DNA from: Alphaproteobacteria bacterium
GTDB taxonomy: Bacteria > Pseudomonadota > Alphaproteobacteria > RS24
Direction of reading: 5' to 3'
DNA: 64,000 nt
Assembly: GCA_029248825.1 (NCBI GenBank)
Contig: JAQWIP010000102.1
Span: 1 to 64,000 of the forward strand
Of this stretch, positions 34,869 through 44,488 are shown piece after piece; position 1 is the first letter of the stretch; the number at the start of each line of letters is the position of its first letter. A program made the translations under genes and the position numbers. A model generated the notes under the pieces. That model ran no database searches and was not told the DNA's origin. It was given only the letters and a program-made list of their open reading frames with translations.

Positions 34869-36116
34869 TTAGCGACGATGAATGCTCGCGCGCAAAATGC
34901 GCCGTATCGCCAGCCATACCAAAGGCACCGTGACGAACACCAAACTAGCCCGCAGCATGTTCGGGTCTAGCAACGGGAGGCGGCTCAATAGCCAATCGGC
35001 TGGATAGCTCAGCAAGCTCACCAGATAATAAGAAATCGCCACCGTCGATACGCCCTCGACCGTATGTTGCAGGCGCAATTGACGCGCCGCCGAATTATTT
35101 AACGAGGCCAAGAGGTCGGCATTTTGTCGCTGCAAGCCCAGCTCAATGCGGGTTTGCAAAAGGGTTGTCATATTACCAATCTGCTTGGCCAAATCTTGGC
35201 GGCGGCGCTCGGTCGATTGATAGGTGGCAATGGCGGGCAAGAGGCGGCGTTCCAAAAATCCACCGACCGTAATGCGATTGTCGTGCGGCGCTTCATTCAG
35301 CGAATGCAGCCGCGCTTCCACCAAAGCCCAATAGGCCTCGCAGGCCGAAAAGCGGAACGAGGTTTTGCGCCAAATCTCGCCCAGCTCGCCGGCCAAGCGG
35401 CTAAGCTCCATAAAGCGCGCGCCGTCTTCGCCCTCGTCTTCGTTCAACATCATATCGGCTGGCACGCGGTCGGCGATATCGGCGAGGCGCGCTTGCGCTT
35501 GGCGCGCGCGGCGCAGGCCAATGGCCGCGAAAGAGCGATAGGTTTCAATCTCCACCACTTGCAAAGCAATGCGGCCAATGTCGCGGACATCGGCTTGGGA
35601 ATCGAAATCCAACGCGATTTTCGTATGCCCGTCTTCGGCCACTTTGAAATCGAAAAATAAATCCGCCAGACCTTTTTCCAACTGGCTGGCGCACGTCCAG
35701 CTTTCGCGCGGCTGACCCCGCTTCGCGCAATGGCAATCCACCGCCACCACAATATTGGCATCGATTTTAGACAACCAATCTTCGGGCAAATGTTGCGCCG
35801 CCGAACCGCCATCGCCTTTTTCGTCGATAATCGTCAGCGAAATAAATTCCGTATGGCGCTCGATATTAAATTGAATGTTGTTATGCGTGGCGCGCATCAA
35901 CCGAGCGGGGGCTTGGGCGTCCCAATCGATTTGCGGCAGCTGGTCGCAAAGCGCGGCGCGCAAGGAAGCAAAACTATTGGCGCCCGAAAGACACAGGCGA
36001 AAAATAGCCGTCGGCAACCCAAAGCGCGGAAACGGGCGCGCGTTTAACTCGTCGGTCACCTGATTAAGCCGCCACTCCGATTTATGCATGGGACGCAAAG
36101 AACTATCTTGGCTCAT
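34869..36116 (-). CDS. DUF3422 family membrane protein
   Basis: The 415-residue protein belongs to the uncharacterised DUF3422 family. The N terminus has HKSEWRLNQVTDELNARPFP and a conserved IERHTEFISLTII. The central part is soluble and helical. The C terminus has two hydrophobic segments (about 340-360 and 380-405, including LRASLVFVTVPLVWLAI), so it is probably anchored to the inner membrane with a large cytoplasmic domain. The C-terminal layout resembles CorA-like proteins. No function is proven. It overlaps no neighbours. Confidence 0.82.
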   Translation of the reverse strand: MSQDSSLRPMHKSEWRLNQVTDELNARPFPRFGLPTAIFRLCLSGANSFASLRAALCDQLPQIDWDAQAPARLMRATHNNIQFNIERHTEFISLTIIDEKGDGGSAAQHLPEDWLSKIDANIVVAVDCHCAKRGQPRESWTCASQLEKGLADLFFDFKVAEDGHTKIALDFDSQADVRDIGRIALQVVEIETYRSFAAIGLRRARQAQARLADIADRVPADMMLNEDEGEDGARFMELSRLAGELGEIWRKTSFRFSACEAYWALVEARLHSLNEAPHDNRITVGGFLERRLLPAIATYQSTERRRQDLAKQIGNMTTLLQTRIELGLQRQNADLLASLNNSAARQLRLQHTVEGVSTVAISYYLVSLLSYPADWLLSRLPLLDPNMLRASLVFVTVPLVWLAIRRILRASIHRR

Positions 36117-36141
36117 ACTCTCTCACTCAAACTCCAAACAC

Positions 36142-36732
36142 TTACTTATTGCGCGGCGGCGTCCAATCGGTGGCAGCCAAATGGGTCTCGGCAAAAGCCA
36201 AAGGATTGTCTTCTATATCGGTAGCGAGGCCATCATTCCAGCGGTTCAAAAACCCAAAGGTCGCCACCACGGCGATAATCTCCGCAACTTGAGCCTCGTC
36301 GAAATGGGCTTTGGCAGCATCAAAATGCGCTTGCGTCGCTTGGTTGGGAACACTGGCCGCGCTTTGCGACAACTGCAAGGCGGCGCGCTCGGCATCTGAG
36401 AATAACGGGCTGGTTTCATACAACCAAAGCGCTTCGATTTTTTCACTCGAGACGCCCCTCGCATGGGCTCCATGCGATGTATGGGCTTGGCAATAATTGC
36501 AGCCAGCCGCCGCACTCGCGATATAGGCAATCATCTGGCGAAGGCCTGGGTCAAGCTGAGATTCTGGCCCTAATACAGCCGCGCTCAGCGCCAGAAAGCC
36601 GCGCAAAATCTCTGGCCGATGCGCCATGATTTTAAGCGAATTGGCTTCAAACCCCATAATCGCTGCGGCAAACGCCAGCTCTTCGCTGACTTCGTCTAAC
36701 TTGTCTTGGGGGGCATGGGGTAAATGCGCCAT
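36142..36732 (-). CDS. AhpD-like (carboxymuconolactone decarboxylase family) protein
   Basis: The 196-residue protein has the CMD-domain redox motif AAGCNYCQAHTSHGAHARGV, a CxxC with a downstream His, as in the AhpD alkylhydroperoxidase and uncharacterised peroxidase-related enzymes. The helical core around it fits the AhpD fold. It should act in the cytoplasm on peroxides or related substrates. AGGAG precedes the ATG. It is 27 bp downstream of a thioesterase gene on the same strand. Confidence 0.88.
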   Translation of the reverse strand: MAHLPHAPQDKLDEVSEELAFAAAIMGFEANSLKIMAHRPEILRGFLALSAAVLGPESQLDPGLRQMIAYIASAAAGCNYCQAHTSHGAHARGVSSEKIEALWLYETSPLFSDAERAALQLSQSAASVPNQATQAHFDAAKAHFDEAQVAEIIAVVATFGFLNRWNDGLATDIEDNPLAFAETHLAATDWTPPRNK

Positions 36733-36759
36733 GGGAACTCCTATGTATCCAGTATGTAT

Positions 36760-37248
36760 CTAGCGTTTTTTCAAAGTAACAAAATTAGCCGTCGAGGAGC
36801 CTGCGGCCAGCAGTTGCCCCTCGTCATTATATAATTCGCCCTCGACAAAGCCGACCGAGCGACCCCGACGCACCACACGTCCGGTAGCATAAAGGCGACC
36901 TGGGCGGGCGGGCGCCATCATCGAGACTTTCAACTCGAGCGTGGGGGAAATTTGTCCCCAATCCAAATTCAGCCCAATGGCAAAAGCCATCGCATCATCC
37001 AACATGGCGGCCACATTGCCCCCTTGAATGCCGCCCCATTTATTGCACAAAGCATCGGACGCATTAAACGCCATTTCCACCATGCCGCGCTCGCGGTCGA
37101 CGGCGAGAAGCTCTAGCCCCAAATGCGCCGAGCTGGGCGATGGTTTATCCTCGGCGGCTTTGACGTTCGGCGGCCAATCTTGGGCGCTGGTGATAAAGCC
37201 ATCGCGCGCCGTGCCAAATTCATCGATGTCGATTTTCGTGTGATCCAT
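36760..37248 (-). CDS. PaaI-type hotdog thioesterase
   Basis: The 162-residue hotdog-fold protein has the PaaI/YbgC-like signature NKWGGIQGGNVAAMLDDAMA followed by LELKVSMMAPARPGRLYATGRV. The central acidic and Asp residues suit acyl-CoA hydrolysis. The acyl group is not predictable. I start at ATG 37248 (MDHTKIDID) with an AGAGAG leader. The open frame to 37419 lies in the divergent gap and over the neighbouring gene. A second hotdog gene is divergent from it. Confidence 0.85.
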   Translation of the reverse strand: MDHTKIDIDEFGTARDGFITSAQDWPPNVKAAEDKPSPSSAHLGLELLAVDRERGMVEMAFNASDALCNKWGGIQGGNVAAMLDDAMAFAIGLNLDWGQISPTLELKVSMMAPARPGRLYATGRVVRRGRSVGFVEGELYNDEGQLLAAGSSTANFVTLKKR

Positions 37249-37341
37249 GATAACTCTCTTAAAGGCTGAAGAATTAAAATAGACAGGCCAAGAGATAAAC
37301 ACAAGTGGCCGACGCAAGCCGCCTTTGCTAAGCTCGCGGCC

Positions 37342-37854
37342 ATGGAAAAACCGCACCCCAATTCGCCCGTCCCCGCCAACGTCTATCACGCGCCCGCCTG
37401 GGTTGTGCCGCCGCAGCATATTTTAAGCTTGGCCGTGCGCGAGCAAGATATCGACGCCTTTCAACACGTCAATAATGTGGTTTATCTCCACTGGATGGCG
37501 CGCAGTGCTTGGGCGCATTCGCAAAGCCTCGGGTTTGATTTCGCCGCCTATGAAGCCAATGACTGCGGCTTTGTGGTGACCCGCCATGAGATAGAGTATC
37601 GCGCCGCCGCTAAGGCCGATGACACAGTTCATATCGCCACTTGGATAACTGGCAATGACGCGCGCCTCAAGCTCACCCGCCGGTTTCAAATGATTAGCGA
37701 GGCCAGCGGCAAAACCCTCGTGTTCGGCATGAGCCAATTCGCGGCGATGAAATTATCCACCGCCAAGGCGTGTCGCATGGCGCCCGCCTATGCCAAAGGC
37801 TATCCGCTAGATGCCGCCGCCGTCGATTTTTTTGAAACCAAACCGGCTTTATAA
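37342..37854 (+). CDS. 4-hydroxybenzoyl-CoA-thioesterase-like hotdog protein
   Basis: The 170-residue protein has the 4HBT-type active-site pattern REQDIDAFQHVNNVVYLHWM, with the nucleophile-position Asp, and CGFVVTRHEIEYRAAAKADD after it. This is typical of YbgC/4HBT acyl-CoA thioesterases. It is divergent from the PaaI-type gene (93 bp between starts) and its stop overlaps the response regulator stop (37849-37854) in convergent orientation. Specificity is unknown. Confidence 0.86.
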   Translation: MEKPHPNSPVPANVYHAPAWVVPPQHILSLAVREQDIDAFQHVNNVVYLHWMARSAWAHSQSLGFDFAAYEANDCGFVVTRHEIEYRAAAKADDTVHIATWITGNDARLKLTRRFQMISEASGKTLVFGMSQFAAMKLSTAKACRMAPAYAKGYPLDAAAVDFFETKPAL

Positions 37855-38538
37855 TTGCAAACAATAGCCGCCCTCGACGGTGCGCAAAATTTGCGCATCC
37901 GACGGGTCGGTTTCGATTTTTTGGCGCAAGCGATAAATATGGGTCTCTAGCGTATGCGTCGAGACTTGCGCGTTATAGCCCCAAACATCGTGCAGCAAAA
38001 CATCGCGCGCAACAGCTGCCCCTTTGGCACGGTGGAGAAATTTCAAAATATTGGTTTCTTTTTCCGTGAGGCGAATTTTCTCGCCGCCATCGCGCACTTC
38101 CAAGGTTTTCACCGCGGCGCGCAAATCATAAGGGCCAATCGCGAGAACCGCGTTTTCCGAATTTTGTTGGCTGCGCAAATGCGCCCGCATCCGCGCCAGC
38201 AAAATGCCGAAGCGAAACGGTTTGGTGATGTAATCATTGGCACCCGCATCGAGGCCTAAAATCGTATCGGCATCTGTGGCCGCGCCCGTCAGCATAACGA
38301 TGGGCGTGCTGACCCCTTTTTGACGCATAATCTTGCACGTCTCGCGGCCATCTTGGTCGGGCAGGCCGACATCCAGCAGAATTAAATCAAAACTATTGGG
38401 TTCGCTCGCCGCTATGGCTTGCTTGGCGGTTTCGACGCGGGTCAGCGCAAATTCGGCGTGCAAACTCAATTGCTCGCCCAACGCCTCGGCGAGCGTATCA
38501 TCATCTTCGACGAGTAAAATGCGATGCGTGGCAGACAT
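37849..38538 (-). CDS. OmpR-family response regulator
   Basis: The 229-residue protein has a receiver domain (about 1-120) with RILLVEDDDTLAEALG and the phosphoacceptor Asp in DLILLDVGLPDQDG, then TPIVMLTGAA and the Lys in YITKPFRF. The C-terminal winged helix has LTEKETNILKFLHRAKG and VSTHTLETHIYRLRQKIE. It is a DNA-binding response regulator. No sensor kinase is adjacent. It is divergent from the L,D-transpeptidase gene, with 128 bp between starts. I start at ATG 38538. The frame is open to 38643. Confidence 0.93.
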   Translation of the reverse strand: MSATHRILLVEDDDTLAEALGEQLSLHAEFALTRVETAKQAIAASEPNSFDLILLDVGLPDQDGRETCKIMRQKGVSTPIVMLTGAATDADTILGLDAGANDYITKPFRFGILLARMRAHLRSQQNSENAVLAIGPYDLRAAVKTLEVRDGGEKIRLTEKETNILKFLHRAKGAAVARDVLLHDVWGYNAQVSTHTLETHIYRLRQKIETDPSDAQILRTVEGGYCLQL

Positions 38539-38666
38539 GGGGGACGTCTTTCTTTTCCAGTCGCGGCAGACAACTCGCCACGAAACCTTAATGTGCCTAA
38601 TTTCGCAAGCCACCGCAAGTTGGCTTTCACTTGCGAAAAGCACCGAATTTCGTCAGCTTAGGGGCA

Positions 38667-39197
38667 ATGTTTAAACAAATGATTAACGTGACGCAGCGCC
38701 AAGGCGCAAAGGCGATGGGAGAGCTGAGCTTTGGCCCGCATCGGGCGATGTGCGCTTTGGGCGCAAGGGGCTTTGCGTCCAAAAAAACCGAAGGCGATCG
38801 GAAAACCCCCATCGGCCAATTTGAATTGCGCCGCCTTTGGCTACGCCCCGACCGCGTTTCTATCCCCCAAACACGGTTTCCCATTCACTTTATTTCCCAA
38901 AAAAGCGGCTGGTGCGATGCCCCCGACAGTGTATTTTACAATCGCCCTATCGAGCGACCCTTTGGCGCCTCTCACGAGATATTATGGCGTCGCGACGGGC
39001 TATATGATGTATTTTTTGAACTTGGCTATAATGATGTGCGTCCCGAGGCTGGAAAAGGCAGTGCTATTTTCCTGCATTTGCAGAAAAACAACTTTAATCC
39101 AACCCTCGGCTGTGTGGCGGTGAGCTGGCGCAGTATGAATTTCATCTTGCAGCACGCCAAACCGGGGTGCCGCGTGACCCTCGGCAAAAACCGCTAA
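38667..39197 (+). CDS. L,D-transpeptidase family (YkuD domain) protein
   Basis: The 176-residue protein contains the YkuD catalytic core. A His lies in IFLHLQKNNFNPT and the nucleophile Cys in LGCVAVSWRS, with upstream ASKKTEGDRKTPIGQFELRR typical of the family. L,D-transpeptidases make 3-3 crosslinks in peptidoglycan or attach proteins to it. No signal peptide is seen, a feature of this short alphaproteobacterial group. AGGGG precedes ATG 38667. The frame's TTG at 38631 is unlikely. It faces away from the response regulator. Confidence 0.86.
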   Translation: MFKQMINVTQRQGAKAMGELSFGPHRAMCALGARGFASKKTEGDRKTPIGQFELRRLWLRPDRVSIPQTRFPIHFISQKSGWCDAPDSVFYNRPIERPFGASHEILWRRDGLYDVFFELGYNDVRPEAGKGSAIFLHLQKNNFNPTLGCVAVSWRSMNFILQHAKPGCRVTLGKNR

Positions 39198-39216
39198 CCA
39201 GCCGCTTATTTGCGAA

Positions 39217-39912
39217 TTATACCGTGTCGCGCGCGCCAAAAAGCGACGTGCCAACCCGCACATGGGTCGCGCCGCAGGCGATGGCCGTGGCAAAATCATT
39301 CGACATGCCCATCGACACATTCGCCAAGCCAAATTGCGCGGCACGCTCGGCCAAAAGCTCAAAATGGCGCGCTGCTGGCTCATCGACGGGCGGAATGGCC
39401 ATTAAACCATCTATCGTTAGGCCGAGTTGCGTGCAATAGGCGTGAAATTCGGGCAAATCTTGCGGTAATACACCCGATTTTTGCGGTTCTGCGCCCGTAT
39501 TGACCTGAATATAGAGCTTTGGAAAGTCCGCCGCGTCTTTAAGCGCCGCCAAAGCGCGGGCTAATTTTTCGCGGTCTAACGTCTGAATGACATCAAACAC
39601 CTCCACCGCTTGTTTTACTTTATTTCTTTGCAAAGGGCCGACAAGATGCAGCTCGAGATCGGCGCGACCGGCGCGCAAATCTGGCCATTTCTCGGCCGCT
39701 TCCTGCACGCGGTTTTCACCAAAATGGCGCACGCCCAAATTCAAGAAAACCTCAATCAGCGCAGCCGGTTTGGTTTTGGAAATAGCCAAAAGCGTCACCT
39801 CAGAGGGCGCGCGTCCCGCCGCAAGCGCGGCCGCCTCTATCTCGGACTGCACCTCGCGCAAGCGCTTTTCGCATAGCGGTTCATGGATTTTTTCGGCGCC
39901 AAGGTTTTTCAT
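39217..39912 (-). CDS. YggS/PROSC-family PLP homeostasis protein
   Basis: The 231-residue protein is a fold-type III PLP-binding barrel without known catalysis that keeps cellular PLP in balance. Motifs are LLAISKTKPAALIEVFLNLG with the PLP lysine, GENRVQEAAEKWPDL, ELHLVGPLQRNKVKQAVEVF, QVNTGAEPQKSG, and the C-terminal SMGMSNDFATAIACGATHVR. I use ATG 39912. The frame is open to 39951. It converges on the transpeptidase gene. Confidence 0.92.
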   Translation of the reverse strand: MKNLGAEKIHEPLCEKRLREVQSEIEAAALAAGRAPSEVTLLAISKTKPAALIEVFLNLGVRHFGENRVQEAAEKWPDLRAGRADLELHLVGPLQRNKVKQAVEVFDVIQTLDREKLARALAALKDAADFPKLYIQVNTGAEPQKSGVLPQDLPEFHAYCTQLGLTIDGLMAIPPVDEPAARHFELLAERAAQFGLANVSMGMSNDFATAIACGATHVRVGTSLFGARDTV

Positions 39913-40072
39913 GAAACGGGTCTCTTTATGTCTAATCGTCAAAAGGCGCATCGTGTCTTGCCAGTTGGCGGCGAAGCGGCGAAGCTAGCGCAGAAGACAA
40001 AGCCTATTCTGGCAAACTAGCGTTTGCCCGCGCGGGTGACAAGTCTAACCACATCAGCCAAGGAGCCTTCCC

Positions 40073-40675
40073 ATGCGGGCGCCCCCTCTCTCTCGATTGC
40101 TCATCAGCGACCAAAGCCGTTGCCCCGATTGGCGCGCCGCTTTGGCCGCAGCCAAACACAGCGCAGGGTCGCGCGCGCGCCAAAGTGTCGGATTGATTTT
40201 GCGCGATTATGATTTTCCCGCCCGCGCCGAGCTGGCACAAGATATGGCCACTTATTGCGCGCGCGAGAAGCTTTATTTCGCCATTGCGGGCGATGCCCGA
40301 TTGGCCGCCAAACATGGCGCCGCGTTTCATTGCCCGTCTTATTTGCTGGCACGCCCCGTCGCGAGATTGGGGCGCGCTTTGGCGTGTGATTTTGCCGCCG
40401 TGCATAATCGCGCGCAGCTTCGACAAGCCGCCAAGGCTGGATTTGGCAATGTGTTTTTATCGCCCGTATTTGCCACCCAAAGCCATATCGGCGCCCCGCC
40501 GCTCGGCGTTATCCGCGCCCGCGCGCTGGCAAAATTAGCGTCTCACTATGGTTTGCGCGCCTATGCGCTCGGCGGCATGAACGAGGCCACATGGGAGCGG
40601 CTCAACGGCCAAAGCCAAGCCTTTCACGGCTTTGGCGCGATAGACGCTTTTGTGACCAATCCACCCGCCCCATAG
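40073..40675 (+). CDS. ThiE/TenI-like thiamine phosphate synthase family protein
   Basis: The 200-residue TIM-barrel protein has the late phosphate-binding motif VFLSPVFATQSH and ALGGMN of ThiE/TenI. The early GVHLGQ-type motif of true ThiE is replaced by GAAFHCPSYLL, so synthase activity is doubtful. It may be a TenI-type or diverged paralogue. AAGGAG lies 6 bp before the ATG. It has no thiamine-gene neighbours and no TPP riboswitch upstream. It is followed by a possible promoter for the next gene. Confidence 0.72.
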   Translation: MRAPPLSRLLISDQSRCPDWRAALAAAKHSAGSRARQSVGLILRDYDFPARAELAQDMATYCAREKLYFAIAGDARLAAKHGAAFHCPSYLLARPVARLGRALACDFAAVHNRAQLRQAAKAGFGNVFLSPVFATQSHIGAPPLGVIRARALAKLASHYGLRAYALGGMNEATWERLNGQSQAFHGFGAIDAFVTNPPAP

Positions 40676-40699
40676 GCGTCGGGAAAAGACGGACATCTC

Positions 40700-40728
40700 T
40701 TTACATTTGCCCGCCGTGGCCATAATAG
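40700..40728 (+). promoter_or_regulatory. Possible promoter for the DUF3576-leuS genes
   Basis: TTTACA (40700-40705) is followed by CATAAT (40721-40726) at 15 bp or TAATAG (40723-40728) at 17 bp. It lies 25 bp past the thiE-like stop. Both hexamers are close to consensus, but the spacing is imperfect. Confidence 0.35.
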
Positions 40729-40759
40729 TTAGAGACTTCGATACCCATTTATAACGCAT

Positions 40760-40777
40760 GCCCGCTTGGGCTTTTTT
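40760..40777 (+). terminator. Small GC stem with T-run in the leader of the DUF3576 gene
   Basis: GCCC (40760-40763), loop GCTT, GGGC (40768-40771) then TTTTTT (40772-40777). The stem is only 4 bp, so it is a weak terminator at best. It lies 12 bp before the next ATG and may end the thiE-like transcript or attenuate the following genes. Confidence 0.35.
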
Positions 40778-40789
40778 ACGGATAAAAAC

Positions 40790-41398
40790 ATGGCCGAACC
40801 TCGCACCGCTTTTTTACCTTGGGCGTCTCGCACGCAAAACCCCCCAATCAAGGCTCGCCTCCGCGTCTCGCGCGCAATAAGCGGCGTTCGCGCACCCCTT
40901 CGCGTGCTGGTTTTGGCCGCCATGGTAAGCGCGTGTGGAGCCAATATTGAAGCCAATTATCCAAGCGGCGCAGAAGACGAAATGGAAAACAGCGGCTCAT
41001 TCCTCGATTTCTTCAGCTTTGGCGACCGCTCGGCCAGCCCATCCAAACCCGCCAAAAAAGCCGCCCCTTTGGGCATCGCCGTGAACACCGATTTATGGCG
41101 CGCCTCGTTAGATACTTTGCGCTTCATGCCGATTGCCAGCGCCGACCCTATCGGCGGCACAATTATTACCGATTGGTATAATGACCCCGGCACCAATGGC
41201 GAACGGTTGAAAATGAACGTTGTCATCAGCAGCCTCGAATTGCGCGCCGATGCTTTGCGCGTTTCGATTTTCCGCGAGCGCAAAACTTCGGGACGCTGGA
41301 CTTCGGTGGCCGTGTCCAGTCGCTCCGCCGCGCAAATGGAAAATATTATTCTGACCCGCGCCCGCGACTTTAAAATCGCCCGCCGCGTCAATCCTTAG
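40790..41398 (+). CDS. DUF3576 family lipoprotein
   Basis: The 202-residue protein is the DUF3576 protein that sits directly upstream of leuS in many alphaproteobacteria. A hydrophobic segment [13 protein letters not shown] ends in a lipobox-like VSAC (Cys49), so it is probably exported and lipidated, although the N-terminal region before the hydrophobic core is unusually long. The conserved part has [17 protein letters not shown] and [12 protein letters not shown]. Its function is unknown. An envelope role is inferred. GGATAA precedes ATG 40790. It is 8 bp from leuS. Confidence 0.82.
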   Translation: MAEPRTAFLPWASRTQNPPIKARLRVSRAISGVRAPLRVLVLAAMVSACGANIEANYPSGAEDEMENSGSFLDFFSFGDRSASPSKPAKKAAPLGIAVNTDLWRASLDTLRFMPIASADPIGGTIITDWYNDPGTNGERLKMNVVISSLELRADALRVSIFRERKTSGRWTSVAVSSRSAAQMENIILTRARDFKIARRVNP

Positions 41399-41406
41399 GA
41401 GTCTTC

Positions 41407-43995
41407 ATGTCGCGTTACGACCCCCTCGAGCATGAGGCCGATTGGCAATCCGCTTGGGAGGCAGCCGATTGTTTTGCTGCCGAAGATATCGATGGCGGAA
41501 AACCCAAATATTATGTGCTGGAAATGTTTCCCTATCCTTCGGGGCGCATTCATATGGGTCATGTTCGCAATTACGCTATGGGCGATGTCGTGGCGCGGTT
41601 TAAAAAAGCCCAAGGCTTTAACGTGCTTCACCCAATGGGTTGGGATGCTTTTGGAATGCCGGCCGAAAATGCCGCGATGGAAAAAAACACGCATCCTGGC
41701 AAATGGACGTATGAAAATATCGACGCCATGCGCGCCCAGCTAAAAAAGCTTGGCCTATCGATCGATTGGGCGCGCGAATTTGCGACCTGTGACCCAAGCT
41801 ATTACGCCCATGAACAAGCCATGTTTCTCGACTTCCTCGATGCCGATTTAGTCGACCGCCGCGAAAGCCTCGTCAATTGGGATCCGGTAGACCAGACCGT
41901 GTTGGCCAATGAGCAAGTTATCGATGGCAAGGGCTGGCGCTCGGGCGCGGCCGTCGAGCAGAGAAAACTCACGCAATGGTTTTTAAAAATCTCCGAACAT
42001 GCCGGCGATTTATTGGACGCGCTCGATGGCCTCGAGCGCTGGCCAGAAAAAGTTCGCACCATGCAAGTCAATTGGATTGGCCGCTCGGAAGGCCTGTCGT
42101 TTGCTTTTGAGCTAGAAACACCAGCCGCCGGATTTGACGCTTTGGAAGTCTATACCACGCGCCCCGATACGCTTTATGGCGCGAGCTTTTGCGCCATTTC
42201 GCCCGACCACCCGCTGGCCATAGAACTGGCCAAAGACAATGGCGAACTGGCCGCGTTTCGCGCCGAGTGTGCCAGCCGTGGCACCTCGGAAGTGGATATT
42301 GAGGCCGGCGAAAAACTCGGCCATGACACCGGCTTGCGCGTGAAACATCCGCTCGACGAGAGCTGGGTCTTGCCTGTCTATGTGGCGAATTTTGTTCTTA
42401 TGGGCTATGGCACAGGCGCGATTTTTGCCTGCCCCGCCCATGACCAACGCGATTTGGATTTCGCCCTGAAATATGGCCTGCCCGTGCGCACTGTGGTGGC
42501 GCCCAAAGACCAGCTAGATTTTGAAGTAAGCGATACCGCTTTTGCTGGCGCCGGCGCGCAAGATGGCGTGATGGTGCGCTCGGGCGCGCTAGACGGCCTG
42601 CGCCCCGCCGAGGCCAGCGAAAAAATAATCGCTCAATTTGAAGCCGAAGCCAAAGGCCAACGCAAAGTCAATTTTCGCCTGCGCGATTGGGGCATTTCGC
42701 GACAACGCTATTGGGGCTGCCCGATTCCGATGGTGTTGTGCAAGACTTGCGGCACCGTGCCCGTGCCGCGCGCGCAATTGCCCGTGGTGCTGCCCGACGA
42801 CATCCGCTTCGATAAGCCTGGAAATCCGCTCGACCATCACCCGACTTGGAAACATGTCGACTGCCCGTCTTGCGGCCAAGCGAGCGAGCGCGAGACCGAT
42901 ACATTTGATACATTTATGGATAGCAGCTGGTATTTCGCCCGCTTTGCAGGCCTTAGCGAAGACAGCCCGACCGATCGAAAAGCGGTCGACCATTGGCTGC
43001 CCGTCGACAAATATATCGGCGGCATTGAACACGCGATTTTGCATCTCCTGTATGCCCGCTTCTATGCGCGCGCGATGGAAAAAACTGGCCATTTGGGCGT
43101 CAAAGAACCTTTCGACAGATTGTTTACCCAAGGCATGGTGTGCCATGAAACCTATCGGGTGAAAGGCGAGCCGAAAAGCGCTTGGCTGTCGCCCCAAGAG
43201 ATTACCCGAAACGAAAACGGCGCGGTTTTGGCCGCCGACCCCTCCATTGAAGTGGCGGTGGGAAGCATTGAGAAAATGTCCAAGTCGAAGAAAAATACCG
43301 TCGACCCCGACGATATTATCGCCCGTTATGGCGCCGACACGGCGCGCTGGTTTATGTTATCCGACAGCCCGCCCGAGCGCGATGTGCAATGGACGCAAGA
43401 TGGCATTGAGGGCGCGTGGCGATATGTGCAACGGGTCTGGCGTTTGTTCGATGAAGCGCGCGGATTGGGTCAAGCCAAGCCAGATTTATCGGCGCCCACT
43501 GGCGAGGCCGCGCTGGAAATTTATCGCGCCACCCAATTGGCCATTGATACGATGACCCAAGATTTAAGCGCGCTTGGCTTTAACCGCGCCGTTGCCCGCG
43601 CTTATGAGTTGACCAATGCTTTGTCGGGGTTTGAAGCCAAGACGCCAGAAGACACGGATACCTATCTTTATGCGCTGGCCAAATTAGCCCAATTGATCGG
43701 CCCGATGATGCCGCATTTGGCCGAGAGCGGCTGGCAGATTGTTGGCGGACAAGGGCTTTTGGCGCAAGCGTCTTGGCCGAAAGCCGATATGAGCGTGCTG
43801 GCCAGCGATGAGATTTTGATGCCCGTGCAAATCAACGGCAAGCGGCGGGCTGAAATTAAAGTGCCTAAAGACGCCGATAACGCTATGATTGAAGCCATGG
43901 TTCTGGCGGAACCGCAGGTGGAGAAATTTATCGATGGCAAGCCCATTAAAAAAACCATCATTGTCCCGGGTCGGATTATCAACCTTGTTATCTAG
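41407..43995 (+). CDS. leuS: Leucyl-tRNA synthetase
   Basis: The 862-residue class I synthetase has the HIGH signature as [15 protein letters not shown] and the KMSKS loop as [15 protein letters not shown]. The editing (CP1) domain lies in between, with [14 protein letters not shown] and [16 protein letters not shown] zinc-type [10 protein letters not shown] and CPSCG pair is present. The C-terminal domain ends near [11 protein letters not shown]. Length is normal. An AGGAG precedes the ATG. The end overlaps the lptE start. Confidence 0.97.
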   Translation: MSRYDPLEHEADWQSAWEAADCFAAEDIDGGKPKYYVLEMFPYPSGRIHMGHVRNYAMGDVVARFKKAQGFNVLHPMGWDAFGMPAENAAMEKNTHPGKWTYENIDAMRAQLKKLGLSIDWAREFATCDPSYYAHEQAMFLDFLDADLVDRRESLVNWDPVDQTVLANEQVIDGKGWRSGAAVEQRKLTQWFLKISEHAGDLLDALDGLERWPEKVRTMQVNWIGRSEGLSFAFELETPAAGFDALEVYTTRPDTLYGASFCAISPDHPLAIELAKDNGELAAFRAECASRGTSEVDIEAGEKLGHDTGLRVKHPLDESWVLPVYVANFVLMGYGTGAIFACPAHDQRDLDFALKYGLPVRTVVAPKDQLDFEVSDTAFAGAGAQDGVMVRSGALDGLRPAEASEKIIAQFEAEAKGQRKVNFRLRDWGISRQRYWGCPIPMVLCKTCGTVPVPRAQLPVVLPDDIRFDKPGNPLDHHPTWKHVDCPSCGQASERETDTFDTFMDSSWYFARFAGLSEDSPTDRKAVDHWLPVDKYIGGIEHAILHLLYARFYARAMEKTGHLGVKEPFDRLFTQGMVCHETYRVKGEPKSAWLSPQEITRNENGAVLAADPSIEVAVGSIEKMSKSKKNTVDPDDIIARYGADTARWFMLSDSPPERDVQWTQDGIEGAWRYVQRVWRLFDEARGLGQAKPDLSAPTGEAALEIYRATQLAIDTMTQDLSALGFNRAVARAYELTNALSGFEAKTPEDTDTYLYALAKLAQLIGPMMPHLAESGWQIVGGQGLLAQASWPKADMSVLASDEILMPVQINGKRRAEIKVPKDADNAMIEAMVLAEPQVEKFIDGKPIKKTIIVPGRIINLVI

Positions 43996-44488
43996 CCGAG
44001 CCAGCCGTCTCTGGCTGACCGTCTGGGTGAGCAGCGTGTCGCTGGCGGCGTGTGGGTTTGAACCCATCTATCGCGCCGATAATTTGCGCGCTAATGTGAT
44101 TTCCAATCTCGAAATATCCGATAGCCGTTTGGGTCGCCAATTAGACCGCGCGTTGCGCAGCCGCATCCGCCCCTCGGCGGGTGCCCCTTGGGTCGCCACT
44201 ATAGACATAAAAGAGCGCCTCGAAGACCGCCAAGTCGATAGCCAAGGTGTCGCCCAACGCGCGCGCCTGACGCATCGGTTGGAATTGGTTTTGCGCGAGA
44301 CGGCCACCGGTAAAACCCGCGTCGAGGTTTTCCAGCAAGAACAATTTCTTAACCGCAGCGATAGCGGTGGCGATGAAGTGGCGAAATTGCGCGCTTTGCG
44401 TGCCCTCGCCGTGCAGGCCTTGAGCCAAAAACTGGCGGCTTTTTTACAAGCTCTGGCCACCCCCAAGGAGCGGAACCAGACGCGATGA
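43985..44488 (+). CDS. lptE: LPS-assembly lipoprotein LptE
   Basis: The 167-residue lipoprotein plugs the LptD barrel in the outer membrane. From TTG 43985 the signal peptide is [21 protein letters not shown], with a perfect LAAC lipobox (Cys23). The mature part begins GFEPIYR, the alphaproteobacterial LptE opening, and includes [15 protein letters not shown]. An ATG at 43889 or 43934 would add residues inside leuS and spoil the signal, so the TTG is preferred. The gene overlaps leuS by 11 bp and its stop overlaps holA, giving leuS-lptE-holA coupling. Confidence 0.85.
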   Translation: MLSSRASRLWLTVWVSSVSLAACGFEPIYRADNLRANVISNLEISDSRLGRQLDRALRSRIRPSAGAPWVATIDIKERLEDRQVDSQGVAQRARLTHRLELVLRETATGKTRVEVFQQEQFLNRSDSGGDEVAKLRALRALAVQALSQKLAAFLQALATPKERNQTR

